Assembly (NCBI GenBank): GCA_905221605.1
Contig: CAJNDS010002657.1
Span: forward strand, 120,001-184,000
Source of the DNA: Symbiodinium natans
Taxonomy: Eukaryota; Sar; Dinophyceae; Suessiales; Symbiodiniaceae
DNA length: 64,000 nt
Direction of reading: 5' to 3'
Below the pieces are notes generated by a model. The model was not told the DNA's origin. It made no database searches and was given only the letters and a program-made list of their open reading frames with translations. Every line of letters begins with the position of its first letter. Positions within the stretch are counted from its first letter, which is position 1. Both the position numbers and the translations under genes were made by a program. This document shows, piece after piece, positions 9,941 through 20,240 of this stretch.

Positions 9941-10817
9941 AGCTTGGAGGATATAAAAAATCCTGAGCACGACAGGGGAGTTGGGGGCGCCAACCCAAAC
10001 GCCTGAAGCGCTGCACGCCCAAAAACGTGAGCCGGGAACCCTCTACATTGTCCTTGGGAAACTCTTCTTTCGTCTGAAGCTGTGCTCATGACTCCATCCC
10101 TCCAAATTTTCGAATAGAGCGCGCAAGACGCGCTCGGAAGCATTCATATTGGAGTTTGAAGGAATGCCCATTGATAGCACAGCATTCTTGGAAGCAAGTC
10201 TGCACCGCATGAAAGCGCGGTGGGGTTGGGAGGCGGCCGTGTGCAAACTCAACGCTCGCACGATGGGTTTGGAAAAAGCGCATGCGCAGCATAAGAGGGT
10301 GCGGGAGGGGCTTCCCCACCACCACTTGCAAACGCAACAACACACCCTCGTATGACGGATTTGGACATTCTCTGGAGCAAGTTTGCAAAAGTTTCCTCGG
10401 CTGAAGAAGGGGGGGGGGGGGGCAGGTGACCAAAAACAACTGAAGGACCGGGGCCTGGAGGCCAGGAGACCAGGCTACCAGAAACAAAAACAATATATAT
10501 ATATATATATATATATAGATGGTCGCCCCCCCCCCCAAGATCCACCCCCAAGGCTGTTCAGAATCTCCTCACTCCATATATGTACTCTTTCTTATACATG
10601 CAGATGCAGAAAACGCTGCAAATACCGAGGGTTTTCCTGTTAAAACGATTGTTTCATACTTCTTTCTTACAGCGATGTGTGCATGCAGATGCCAGAAATG
10701 GACTACCAGGATCTGGTGGTTCGTTTCTGGTGTTACCGACTTCGTTCTGTGTCTGCGAAATGCGAATATGGCTTGCCTGAAACCCAAGCAATGGAAACAT
10801 GACTTTCGCCTGTCCAT

Positions 10818-11895
10818 ACCGCAGAAGTGCTGTACTGTCCCTATTTTTTGGCTTGCCTGGCAAGCAAAAAATAGGGACAGTACAGCACTTTCGCCTCTCC
10901 AGACTGCAGAAGTGCTGTACTGTCCCTATTTTTTGCTTGCCTGGGGACGAGAAAATAGGGACAGTACAGCACTTTCGCCTCTCCAGACTGCAGAAGTGCC
11001 GTACTGTCCCTATTTTTTTGCTTGCAGGTACCAATAAAGTGCTGTACTGTCCCTAAAAAACCTAAAAAACCAATCTTTCCAGCACTACCAGCCCTGGAGC
11101 CCCCGATAGTTCCCAAAAGATTGGTTTTTTAGGTTTTTTAGGGACAGTACGGCACTTTATTGGTACCTGCAAGCAAAAAATAGGGACAGTACAGCACTTC
11201 CGCCTTTTGAGACTGCAGAAGTGCTGTACTGTCCCTATTTTTTGCTTGCCTGGAGACGAGAAAATAGGGACAGTACAGCACTTCGCCTCTCCAGACTGCA
11301 GAAGTGCCGTACTGTCCCTATTTTTTGCTTGCAGGTGCCAATAAAGTGCTGTACTGTCCCTAAAAAACCTAAAAAACCAATCTTTCCAGCACTACCAGCC
11401 CTGGAGCCCCCGGTAGTTCCCAAAAGATTGGTTTTTTAGGTTTTTTAGGGACAGTACGGCACTTTATTGGTACCTGCAAGCAAAAAATAGGGACAGTACA
11501 GCACTTTCGCTTCTTCAGATTGCAGAAGTGCTGTACTGTCCCTATTTTTTGCTTGCCTGGGGACGAGAAAATAGGGACAGTACAGCACTTTCGCCTCTCC
11601 AGACTGCAGAAGTGCCGTACTGTCCCTATTTTTTGCTTGCAGGTACCAATAAAGTGCTGTACTGTCCCTAAAAAACCTAAAAAACCAATCTTTCCAGCAC
11701 TACCAGCCCTGGAGCCCCCGGTAGTTCCCAAAAGATTGGTTTTTTAGGTTTTTTAGGGACAGTACGGCACTTTATTGGTACCTGCAAGCAAAAAATAGGG
11801 ACAGTACAGCACTTTCGCCTCTTGAGACTGCAGAAGTGCTGTACTGTCCCTATTTTTTGCTTGCAGGTACCAATAATGTGCTGTACTGTCCCCAA
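10818..11895. repeat. Cluster of 22 alternating GTACTGTCCC / GGGACAGTAC motifs
   Basis: The word GTGCTGTACTGTCCC, or the variant GTGCCGTACTGTCCC, occurs twelve times forward and its complement ten times, building nested hairpins. A larger unit of about 307 bp repeats from 11016 (motif positions 11044, 11351, 11657). Within it AAAAAACCTAAAAAACCAAT at 11055 pairs with its exact complement near 11120, around a loop containing CCAGCCCTGGAGCC. All long frames here translate these repeats on both strands, so I do not call genes. It could be a nested MITE cluster, or a source of hairpin transcripts. Confidence 0.92.
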
Positions 11896-11935
11896 AAACC
11901 AATTTTTTCCAGAACTATATATCTCCTCGAGGTCT

Positions 11936-12165
11936 TGCAGTATCTTAAGCAATCAACCATAAAAATTATAACTTCGCGAACATATCTCAACCCATCATCC
12001 CCCCGTAAGCAAAACCTGACCTCTAATTATATTAAACACTGTAGCTATCATATCTTAAGCCATCACACCCCAATAAGCAAAACAGAACACTATCCTAAAA
12101 ACTATACCATAGCTAAGATATCTCAGGCAATCATCTCCCGATAAGCAACACCTGAATTCTATCCA
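11936..12165 (+). repeat. Diverged tandem repeat, unit about 68 bp
   Basis: Three to four imperfect units share ATATCT(C/T)A near the start and (G/A)ATAAGCAA(A/C)AC inside (starts near 11936, 11981, 12050, 12118). It directly follows the palindromic cluster and is AT-richer than its surroundings. Confidence 0.6.
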
Positions 12166-12309
12166 ATGTCGGTTGGTTTGTTTATATCTTGAGAATTCCA
12201 GGATGTAGTGAAAGGACATTTGCTCACAGTATTCTCGCGTCCCCCGGGATGCAAGCCCTACAAACATAGGCATACCTGAAGCCTCAAGCCCCATAGGGCT
12301 ATAAGCTTC

Positions 12310-13030
12310 TAATGTTATAGGTCATGCTCAAACCTTAAACCCTGCACCTTTAAACCCTATAGGGTTTACTAGTAAAAATCTAAGGTCTGGGCGTGTGTAC
12401 CTTCAGCGCCCTTCAGACCCTTAAAACAACTTACTCTATGGGTTTAGGCGTAAAATGCCTAAGCCCTTAGCTCTATAGGGCTTAAAAGTTAGGAATTAAG
12501 CTTTAATTGCCCGCTTGGGTTTGAATGTCTAAATCTTAACCTACAAAACTGTCAACCTTAACCCTATAGAGTTTTTAAAGGTCAAGGGGTGAGGCTTAAT
12601 TGCTAAACCCTGCCCTTGAAAGCCCTACAACCTTAACCACTAGGGTACTATTTAAGAAAGTAAGCCTTGAAACAAAAACAGGAGCGCAGCAAGGGGGCAG
12701 GGTGTGGGGGGTGTTCAGGGGTCACCCCTGACCCCCCCGCCCCCCCTGGCCCCTGTTATAAGCAAACTTATTGCTTATAAGCAATGCGTTGTGTGACAAA
12801 AACTCCTTCCAGCAAAGATTCAGCTACCAACTCATACATATCTAAAATGCCTGAACCTTAAACCCTTGCGGTTTAAACTCTATGGGCTTAGGTTAAAGTG
12901 CCTGAATCTGAAACCCTAAACCTTTAAACCTTAACCCCATTGGGTTTTACAGGTGAAGGGCTTAGGTGCAATTGTCGGCTTATGTTTAAATGCCTAAATC
13001 TTAAAACCCTAAACCTTTAAACCTTAACCC
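12310..13030 (+). repeat. Diverged repeats with AACCTTTAAACCTTAACCC and TAGGGTTT
   Basis: Segments at about 12490-12600, 12845-12960 and 12960-13030 share GCCTAAATCTTAA, CCTTTAAACCTTAACCC and a GGGCTTAGG...AATTG block. This looks like an old tandem family unlike the TTTAGGG arrays. A GC palindrome lies inside at 12690-12760. No gene is seen. Confidence 0.5.
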
Positions 13031-13089
13031 GACAGTAGACGTCAGGAAAGTCAAGACTACGAGCACTCGAAGGGTGGATCTTGGGAGGG

Positions 13090-13222
13090 GGGGCGAGCAT
13101 ATAGATATAGATATAGATATAGATATAGAAATAAACAAATACATATAAATGTATATACATATATATGTATGTATATATATATATTATATTAAAGAATAAA
13201 TGATATATATATATATATATAT
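13090..13222. repeat. AT-rich microsatellite
   Basis: ATAGATATAG units are followed by mixed TATA/CATA runs. Tyr/Ile-rich frames across it are artefacts. Confidence 0.9.
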
Positions 13223-13328
13223 GTAACGAGCACAATAAAAGGACTACAAACATGAGCTCTCCCATCTCAACCCCCAAGTCCCCTAAACCTCTTAAGTCCC
13301 CTAAACCTCTTAAGTCCCCTAAGTCCCC

Positions 13329-13628
13329 TAAGTCCCCTAGAACCCTAGAACCCCAGAACCCTAGAACCCTAGAACCCTAGAACCCTAGAACCCTAAACCC
13401 TAGAACCTAGAACCCCTAGAACCCCAGAACCCCAGAACCCTAGAACCCTAGAACCCTAGAGCCCTAGAACCCTAGAACACTAGAACCCTAGAACTCTAGA
13501 ACCCTAGAACCCTAGAACCCTAGAACCCTAGAACCCTAGAACCCTAGAACCCCAGAACCCTAGAAACCTAAACCCTAGAACCCTAGAACCCTAGAACCCT
13601 AAACCCTAAACCCTAAACCCTAAACCCT
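13329..13628 (-). repeat. CCCTAGAA octamer array
   Basis: About thirty units of CCCTAGAA, an octamer variant of the telomere-like repeat, pass into five normal CCCTAAA units at the right end. A short array with AAGTCCCCTA precedes it at 13275-13328. Confidence 0.92.
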
Positions 13629-13774
13629 ACGAAGGGAACCTTCAACCCAAAGATGCTCGGCGCCCGGCTGCCGCCAGTAGGGGCACGTCATCACCTTCCC
13701 AGGCCCAAGAACCAAAGCCTTTATCTCAGGATAGCTCCATGGCTTCTTAAGATGGGCACATAAAAAGGGACCCC

Positions 13775-13853
13775 GGGTTTAGGGTTTAGGGTTTAGGGTT
13801 TAGGGTTTAGGGTTTAGGGTTTAGGGTTTAGGGTTTAGGGTTTAGGGTTTAGG
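13775..13853 (+). repeat. Telomere-like TTTAGGG array
   Basis: Eleven exact units. Confidence 0.93.
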
Positions 13854-13861
13854 GTCTTGCA

Positions 13862-13955
13862 TACCCCTTCTATGCTCTATAAAACCCAAGGGCCCATACT
13901 TCAGAACCCTGTAAGGGAGGGAGGTAAAGGAACATGTTAAGGGCCCAGGCAACTA
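13862..13955. mobile_element. Family G element (AAGGGCCCATACTTC core)
   Basis: It shares ACCCAAGGGCCCATACTTC, GAACCCTGTAA and a closing GGGCCC with blocks at 25285, 41340 and 45296, all next to telomere-like DNA. Ends are not sharply defined. Confidence 0.4.
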
Positions 13956-14186
13956 CCTTGGGGTTTATAGGGCTTAGGTGTTTCAAGGTTGCGGGTTTGG
14001 GGCTCTGCAAAAATTTCAAAGGCTTCCCCAAAAAACGAAACCCTAAACCCTAAACCCCAAACACGAAACCCACAAATTCTGGGCACCGTAACTTCCCCCA
14101 GCAGCCCACCCAAAAAGCCCAAAAACCTGTACCCCCGAGCTGGCTGTGGGTGCTTTGGGGAACCCTAAGCCATAAGCCCTAAGCCC

Positions 14187-14241
14187 TACAGTAAACCCTA
14201 AACCCTAAACCCTAAACCCTAAACCCTAAACCCTAAACCTG
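14187..14241 (-). repeat. Telomere-like CCCTAAA array
   Basis: Seven to eight units. Confidence 0.9.
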
Positions 14242-14304
14242 CGCAGCCTCATGCCCCGCTTCGCCGCAAAGGAAGCAAGTCCTGGCCAGTTGAGTTGAGG
14301 GCCG

Positions 14305-14393
14305 GGGTTTAGGGTTTAGGGTTTAGGGTTTAGGGTTTAGGGTTTAGGGTTTAGGGTTTAGGGTTTAGGGTTTAGGGTTTAGGGTTTAGGGAT
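14305..14393 (+). repeat. Telomere-like TTTAGGG array
   Basis: Twelve exact units facing the array at 14187 across about 60 bp. Confidence 0.93.
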
Positions 14394-14702
14394 TTCAAGA
14401 TGCCCTAAACCCCACCCTGAAGGTACACTTCGGCTCTTATTCAGGGGTACGGGGGGGGGGGGGGGGTTGTAAGGTTTGGGGTTTAGGGTTTAGGGTTTAG
14501 GGTTTCGGGTTAAGTTTTGGGGACGTAACAGTCCGAAGCCTACCTTTCTTATTGCGGGGTGCGGTGCGGGAGGGGAGGGGTTGTTGCTAACATAACCAAC
14601 AAACAGAGGTAGGTTTTCGGGTTCTCGTGGCGTAAGAGGGATCTAGCCCCTAGACCCTAAGCTCCAAAGCCCAAAGCCCCTATCTCCGGATCTTTCTGAG
14701 TC

Positions 14703-15105
14703 CTACACCCTGAAACTTGAAGGCGCCTCCCCTTTCGCGCAGAAGATCATCCTACATGCACACTTCAACCCTCCATGCTTTCCCAGAAGCCAAGAAAGAC
14801 ATCCAGAGGCGGACTCGGGACAGGTTCCGGCATCGCGTTGCCAAGCAACGATGTACAGCCGCTGTCGTGGATGAGGGACGCCGTAGTCGGACGTATCGGG
14901 GACCTTGTATTGGCATGCGTACCCGGCCTCTTGCAATTTTTACAAGGATGTGAGCCATCAGGCCATCATGTTTGGAGTGAAGGAGTCCGTGAACGTTCTC
15001 TAGCAACACCAAGCACAGCTTCTGAATCCGGATGTAGCCCATGGTGAAGTCGACAAGCAGACCACGGTTGTTTAGAGTGTCTCCTTCAGGGACGGGGGCT
15101 CGTCA
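14703..15105 (-). pseudogene. DNA (cytosine-5) methyltransferase fragment, frameshifted
   Basis: Minus-strand reading gives NNRGLLVDFTMGYIRI, then LLENVHGLL, then after a one-base shift GYACQYKVPDTSDYGVPHPR and QRLYIVAWQRD. ENV is conserved motif VI of C5-methyltransferases, and PHPRQRLYIVA fits motif VIII (QxRxR). The spacing between them, about 45 residues with a GY-containing stretch, also fits. The frame is lost near 14943, where five A's stand in GTAAAAATTG; one fewer would keep it open. The catalytic PC motif IV and SAM-binding motif I are not seen here. It may be one exon of a larger gene with a sequencing error, or a decayed copy. Dinoflagellate DNA is known to carry 5-methylcytosine. 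Confidence 0.62.
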
Positions 15106-15175
15106 CAGGGACCCAAGGTTCCCCAGTACTCTTCACTGTCAGTAAGGCTCCCTAAGCTTCCCTAAATTGCCTAGG

Positions 15176-15252
15176 TACCCTAAACCCTAAACCCCAAACC
15201 CCAAACCCTAAACCCTAAACCCTAAACCCTAAACCCGAACCCTAAACCCTAA
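15176..15252 (-). repeat. Telomere-like CCCTAAA array
   Basis: About eleven units with two CCCCAAA variants. Confidence 0.9.
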
Positions 15253-15563
15253 ACCCCCTATGAATCCCCCTCCCTTAAGGACCCTATAAGTCTTGGGCGT
15301 CATGAATCCCGGCTCCCGAGCCGCCCGAAAAGTAACCACGGTAGAGGGGTTTAGGGTTTAGGGTTTAGGATTTAAGGTTTAGGGTTCCGGCTTATGGTCT
15401 GCCACCCCCCCCCCCCCCAAACGAGGGGGAAATTCCCAACGTGACGTACATAGTGTTACCCAAAATAAAATTGCAACAAAAACACATAATCCCAATAGTA
15501 CCCCTATATTTCGAACATGACAAAAATGCTTCAGGGGTAGAAGGTTTTGGAGGGCTCTGCGTT

Positions 15564-15676
15564 ACTACTATTTGCTTAAGAACCCCCGCAAAAAAGACAA
15601 TAATCGCTTTATTACCATTATAAGGAACAAGAGTTGTTGTTGTTTTTTGGATTCTTAAGCAAACAGTAGTTTAGGG
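15564..15676. mobile_element. Imperfect palindromic element
   Basis: TACTACTATTTGCTTAAGAA at the left pairs with TTCTTAAGCAAACAGTAGT at the right. The interior is AT-rich. The preceding 15430-15560 is also AT-rich and unlike its surroundings, with no recognised gene. Confidence 0.5.
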
Positions 15677-15775
15677 TTGGCAGGGCTACTTACTCGGACA
15701 ACGTGGTTCCACATCCTCAGCCCGGCTAGCCGCTCCTGAAATCCAGAAGCCCTACAGCCTACTTCAGGCACAGAC

Positions 15776-16255
15776 CATAAACCCTCAACCCCTTAACTCC
15801 AGAACCCAAATCCCTTAAACCCCTAAATCCTTAACTCCGAACCATAAACCCGCTCCCTACACCCGAAACCCTAAACCCGAAACCCCTAAACCCCTAAGCC
15901 CCAAACCCCTCCTAAACCCCTAAACCCCTAAACCCCTAAACCCCTAAACCCCTAAACCCCTAAACCCCTAAACCCCTAAACCCCTAAACCCCTAAACCCC
16001 TAAACCCCTAAACCCCTAAACCCCTAAACCCCTAAACCCCTAAACCCCTAATCCCCTAAACCCCTAAACCCCTAAACCCCTAAACCCCTAAACCCCTAAA
16101 CCCCTAAACCCCTAAACCCCTAAACCCCTAAACCCCTAAACCCCTAAACCCCTAAACCCTAAACCCTAAACCCTAAACCCTAAACCCTAAACCCTACACC
16201 CTAAACCCTAAACCCTAAACCCTAAACCCTAAACCCTAAACCCTAAACCCTAAAC
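15776..16255 (-). repeat. CCCCTAAA octamer array passing into CCCTAAA
   Basis: Decayed units to 15900, then about thirty almost identical CCCCTAAA octamers to 16150, then about fourteen CCCTAAA heptamers. The boundary between the two unit types is sharp, and only one octamer carries a change (CCCCTAAT). Confidence 0.95.
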
Positions 16256-16326
16256 AACCGCGAGTTTGCAGGGAGGAGCCTGGCATCCGCGTCGGCCCGC
16301 TTGGGCGAGCCCTCTGCGGCTTTGGT

Positions 16327-16563
16327 TGTTAGGGCTTAGGGTTTAGGGTTTAGGGTTTAGGGTTTAGGGTTTAGGGTTTAGGGTTTAGGGTTTAGGGTTT
16401 AGGGTTTAGGGCTTACGGTTTAGGGTTTGGGGTTTGGGGTTTGGGGGTTTAGGGGTTTAGGGTTTAGGGGTTTTGGGGTTTAGGGGTTTGGGGTTTGGGG
16501 TTTAGGGGTTTGGGGGTTTAGGGGTTTAGGGGTTTAGGGTTTTAGGGTTTAGGGTTCAGGGTT
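16327..16563 (+). repeat. TTTAGGG array with G-rich variant tail
   Basis: Twelve exact units, then TTTGGGG, TTTAGGGG and TTTTGGGG variants. It faces the array ending at 16255 across about 70 bp of unique sequence. Confidence 0.92.
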
Positions 16564-16702
16564 TGGGCCGGCTGGGTGGCTTCGTGCTTGTGGACTCAGG
16601 GCCTTCGGCCTTTCAAGATTGAACTAAAACCTAAACCCTAAAACCCTAAACTCCAAACCCTAAACACTAAACTCCCTTGGACCCTACTTTGGGTATACCC
16701 TA

Positions 16703-16813
16703 CCTGGTAGCCCAGTAGCCGGATACAATAAAAGTACCCTTTTGGGGGTTGGTTACTTTACACGGGAACCTTGAACCGAAACAAGGGCAACAGGGTACCA
16801 CTGAGCTGCCAAG
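16703..16813. mobile_element. Family A element, non-genic copy
   Basis: Left end CTGGTAGCCCAGTAGCC, right end CCACTGAGCTGCCAAG, with CCTA on both sides (16699-16702 and 16814-16817). The interior has the family motif GGGAACCTTGAACC, shared with 31651-31784. Confidence 0.7.
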
Positions 16814-16924
16814 CCTATACTCTGGGTCCTATTAAGGTATAGGAACCATAAAAACTTCAATGGTTCTTTTTGGTCCCCAAGGTTTGGGGGGAGCCCCAGA
16901 AGGACCCTGTCAACCCTAAGCCAC

Positions 16925-17096
16925 GGCAGTGGGTTTAGGGTTAAGAGTTTAGGGTTTAGGGTTTAGGGTTAGGGTTTAGGGTTTAGGGTTTAGGGTTTAG
17001 GGTTTAGGGTTTAGGGTTTAGGGTTTAGGGTTTAGGGTTTAGGGTTTAGGGTTTAGGGTTTAGGGTTTAGGGTTTAGGGTTTAGGGTTTAGGGTTC
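16925..17096 (+). repeat. Long TTTAGGG array
   Basis: About 23 units, nearly all exact, with one TTAGGG hexamer. Confidence 0.94.
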
Positions 17097-17187
17097 GCCC
17101 GCGCCTCGCCAAAGTCAGCGGGCCTAGCCTGCCAACCGGGAAGCTTTAGGATGAAGAGGGCTTCAGGTTAGGGTTGATAGGGTTGAG

Positions 17188-17300
17188 GGTTCAGGTTGTA
17201 GGATTAGGGTTTAGGGTTCAGGGTTTAGGGTTTAGGGGTCTAGGGTTTAGGGTTCAGGGTTTAGGGTTTAGGGGTCTAGGGTTTAGGGGTCTCGGGTTTC
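17188..17300 (+). repeat. Decayed TTTAGGG array
   Basis: Mixed heptamers and octamers (GGTCTAGGG, GGTTCAGGG). A Gly-Leu-Gly-Phe-Arg frame across it is a repeat artefact. Confidence 0.85.
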
Positions 17301-17825
17301 GGCTTTTAAGGTTCAGGGTTTCGTGTTTTGCGGCCTTGCAGAATCTTGAGGGTTCGTACAAGGCTCTCGCTTGGGGTCCATGATGGGTCGCTCCCAAAAA
17401 GGGGGAGCCGCCTTGTGATATACCACCCACTAGAATTCTCCCAATCCTCATACATGGACAACTACGAGGCCCCCCTGTGTCTCAGGGAAGTTCTATGGTG
17501 CTTAATGTGGTCCCTTACCTTCTTTAAAGGATTCTGAAGTATGGGCCCTGTAGTTTTCTAGGGAATTCAAGGGGTAGATGAGGAGTCACATGGACGGACC
17601 ATGTATCTACCCTAAGACTCTCTATGGACGATGGAACCTATTTTGCAAGCTGACTACATGCAGTTGTGCCAGCGGTTTAAAAAACCCTAAACCCTAAACC
17701 CTAAACCCTAAACCCTAAACCCTAAGGCTTATTTAGGGGGAGGTGTTGGGGGTCATGCTATCCTGCAGGAGCCCACCCCTTCCTACCCAAACCCTACCAT
17801 GTCCCGATTAAGATACAACCCTAAG

Positions 17826-17915
17826 GGTCCATGTACCTAAATAGGGAAAACATTGGCCTGTAAAGTACTTCCTATACAGGGACTTTGGGGTCCCAAGTGT
17901 AGAACAACTAGACAC
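17826..17915. mobile_element. Family H element, partial
   Basis: GGTCCATGTACCTAAATAGGG, GGACTTTGGGGTCCCA and neighbouring words match blocks at 23205 and the complete palindrome at 42417. Confidence 0.45.
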
Positions 17916-18029
17916 CCTGAAGCTGTGCGCCTGCGAGCCGACTATAGTACATTCCTTACAGTTCAGACAACGCCCAAGCCCTCCAATGTGGGAATCCCAC
18001 TGAGAAGCAGCAACCACCCCGAGCCCTAA

Positions 18030-18205
18030 ACCCTAAAGCCTACACCTTATGAAGAACTAGAGCCTAGACCCCAACCCTAAACCTTAAACCCTAAACCCTA
18101 AACCCTAAACCTTAAACCCCAAACCCCAAACCCCAAACCCTAAACCCTAAACCCTAAACCCTGAACCCTACACCCTAAACCCTAAACCCTAAACCCTAAA
18201 CCCTA
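18030..18205 (-). repeat. CCCTAAA array with CCCCAAA stretch
   Basis: Heptamers with a run of CCCCAAA near 18117-18135 and a cleaner right half. Confidence 0.88.
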
Positions 18206-18296
18206 CATGAACAGCTCAATGCGGCCTTGGGCTTTGGCCGCTTCTTGGGCTTCTGCTTGGGATGGCCACCTTGGCTCCAGGATGCTTAGGGGCGTG

Positions 18297-18832
18297 GGGT
18301 TTAGGGTTTAGGGTTTAGGGTTTAGGGTTTAGGGTTTAGGGTTTAGGGTTTGGGGCTTAGGGTTTAGGGTTCAGGGGTTTAGGGTTTGGGGTTTAGGGCT
18401 TAGGGTTTGGGGTTTAGGGTATAGGGTTTGAGGATTGGGGTCTAGGGTTTGGGGTTTGGGGTTTGGGGTTTAGGGTTTCAGGGTTCAGGGTTTGGGGTTT
18501 GGGGTTTAGGGTTTAGGGTTTGGGGTTTAGGGTTTGAGGTTTCGGGTTTCAGGTTCAGGGTTTAGGGTTTGGGGTCTGGGGTTTAGGGTTTAGGGTTTGG
18601 GGTTTAGGGTTTAGGGTTTGGGGTGTGGGGTTTAGGGTTTGAGGTTTGGGGTTTCGGGTTTGGGGTTCAGGGTTCGGGGTTTAGGGTTTCGGGTTTAGGG
18701 TTTAGGGTTTGGGGTTTGGGGTTTGGGGATTGGGGTTTAGGGTTTGGGGTTTAGGGTATGGGGTTCAGGGTTTGGGGTTCAGGGTTTGGGGTTTAGGGTT
18801 TGGGGTTTCAGGGTTTGGGGTTTTGGGGGAAA
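18297..18832 (+). repeat. Longest degenerate TTTAGGG/TTTGGGG array
   Basis: About 535 bp of heptamers, exact at the left and then a mixture of TTTGGGG, TTCAGGG, TTTCGGG and TTTAGGG. The orientation flips at 18833 into a short CCCTAAA stretch. Confidence 0.93.
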
Positions 18833-19439
18833 CCCTAAACCCTACACCCCAAACCCGAAAGTTTAAGATGTAGGGCTGATTACACCGGTTCGAGCTTCAG
18901 CGTTTCAGAGCTCAAGGGATTGCACGGGTGGCTTCTCAAAGATTTCTAACGCATTTTTTACAACCTAAACGGTCTAAACCCTACACCCATGAAGCCAGAA
19001 GCCCACATAAAATCGATAAAGCCCTCTACCCCCTAACCCTAAACCCTAAAGCTCCCTAGACCCCAAAGCCTACAAACTTGAACAGCCTAAGGTGTCAAGC
19101 CTTCCGGCCGTTCAGAGTGGACTTCTGGGGTTTTAGGGGTTTAGGGTTTAGGGGTTTGGGGTTTAGGGTTTAGGGTTAGGGTTTAGGGTTTTGGGTTTAG
19201 GACTTCTGGTAGATTCGGTACCCCATGGGCCCATAGGCACCCAAAGCAAATCTAAGCTCAGGTTATGTAGGGTTAGAGGTTTAAGGCATAAGGTTTAGGG
19301 TTTGTCAAACCGTTGCACTGGGAAGCTGAGGACTTTGCCGTTTTGGGGTTTTTGGGGTGTCGGCTTTGGCGTGCGCGGGGCAACAGGCTTACCGGAGCTT
19401 CATGCTCAGAACACCCTCGTGTTCAGGCTCTAGAAGATC

Positions 19440-19815
19440 TGCAAGGTTGGAACTCTAAACCCAAACCACCCCCCCAACTCGATAAGCCCTACACCCGAGA
19501 AAGCATGCCCGCAAACCCGAAACTCCTACACCCTAAATCCCAAAATTTGAACCAAATCCCTAAAAACCGCATGCCCCTAAAACACTAAACCCTACCCCCT
19601 CCTCTAAACCCCTATCCCCTAAACCCGAAAACGGAAAACCCTAAACCTAACACCTTAAACCCCTAAACCCCTCTCCCCGTGAAGCCAAAACCCAACAAAA
19701 AAAACCCTAAACCACGCACCTAAACCCCGAACCCTACACCCTACACCCTACACCCCTACACCCTGAACCCTAAACCCTAAACCCCTAACCCTGCATCCTA
19801 AACCCTAAACCCCGA
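19440..19815 (-). repeat. Strongly decayed CCCTAAA region
   Basis: CCCTACA, CCCCTAAA and longer spacings predominate. It reads as an old array broken by insertions. Confidence 0.7.
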
Positions 19816-19874
19816 AAGACCCCCAAATCTTCCATCTGCCTCAGCCAAGCGGCCTCCAGCCTGTTTGAGTTTGG

Positions 19875-19965
19875 GGTCTATAGGGTTTAGGGTTTCTAGG
19901 GTTTCTAGGGTTTTTAGGGTTTTTAGGGTTTTTAGGGTTTTTAGGGTTTTTAGGGTTTAGGGTTG
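19875..19965 (+). repeat. TTTAGGG array with TTTTTAGGG nonamers
   Basis: Seven successive GTTTTTAGG or GTTTCTAGG nonamers lie between ordinary heptamers. It is one more locally homogenised length variant. Confidence 0.85.
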
Positions 19966-20084
19966 TTTCAGCGCAGGCCTTGCGGTTCCAAAGATTTCTT
20001 TTATGGCGGGTGTTTCCAGGGTTTCGGGTTTAGGGTTTAGGGTTCAGGGTTTGGGGTTTAGGGTTTCGGGTTTTGCTTTTTGGG

Positions 20085-20240
20085 TTCGCGTACTCGGACG
20101 CTGCCTCATTGATACGTGACATCGGTTCCTCTCTTTCGTGCCCATGGTGGCGTCACTGATCCAGCTGTAGGTCCCGTCGTGCGCGCCCAAAGTCAAATCC
20201 AGAATCTGAGAAACTTCTATCTCATCCTCCGCCAGCGTCC
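20085..20240 (-). CDS. Possible exon, unknown protein
   Basis: The minus strand reads through LAEDEIEVSQILDLTLGAHD and GTYSWISDATMG without stops, with protein-like composition unlike the repeats on either side. I do not recognise it. No clear start or donor was fixed. Confidence 0.25.

Larger units (their letters stand above)
7460..10810. other. Repeat-rich stretch without a recognised gene
   Basis: Contains a CT-rich tract, G runs at 7878 and 10410, an AT dinucleotide tract at 10494-10517 and telomere-like blocks. Around 8345-8500 three loose copies of a unit with AAATCCATTCC and CCTTTCAGTCAC occur. Open frames at 7580-7820 and 10043-10551 exist on both strands with no recognisable domain. 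Confidence 0.65.

Noticed and set aside
10519-11952. Several overlapping frames with KIGTVQHF and CCTVPIF words
   Set aside because: They are translations of the palindromic repeat on both strands, with no independent coding signal.
13017-13277. Tyr/Ile-rich frame
   Set aside because: Microsatellite translation; likewise 55612-56270 in the AT island.
15776-16255. CRISPR-like regular repeats
   Set aside because: Units are contiguous 7-8 bp with no spacers; this is a telomere-like array in a eukaryote.
17174-17451. Gly-Leu-Gly-Phe-Arg and Asn-Pro-Lys-Pro frames
   Set aside because: They are direct translations of TTTAGGG/CCCTAAA heptamers; similar frames at 43265, 51456 and 51485 were rejected for the same reason.
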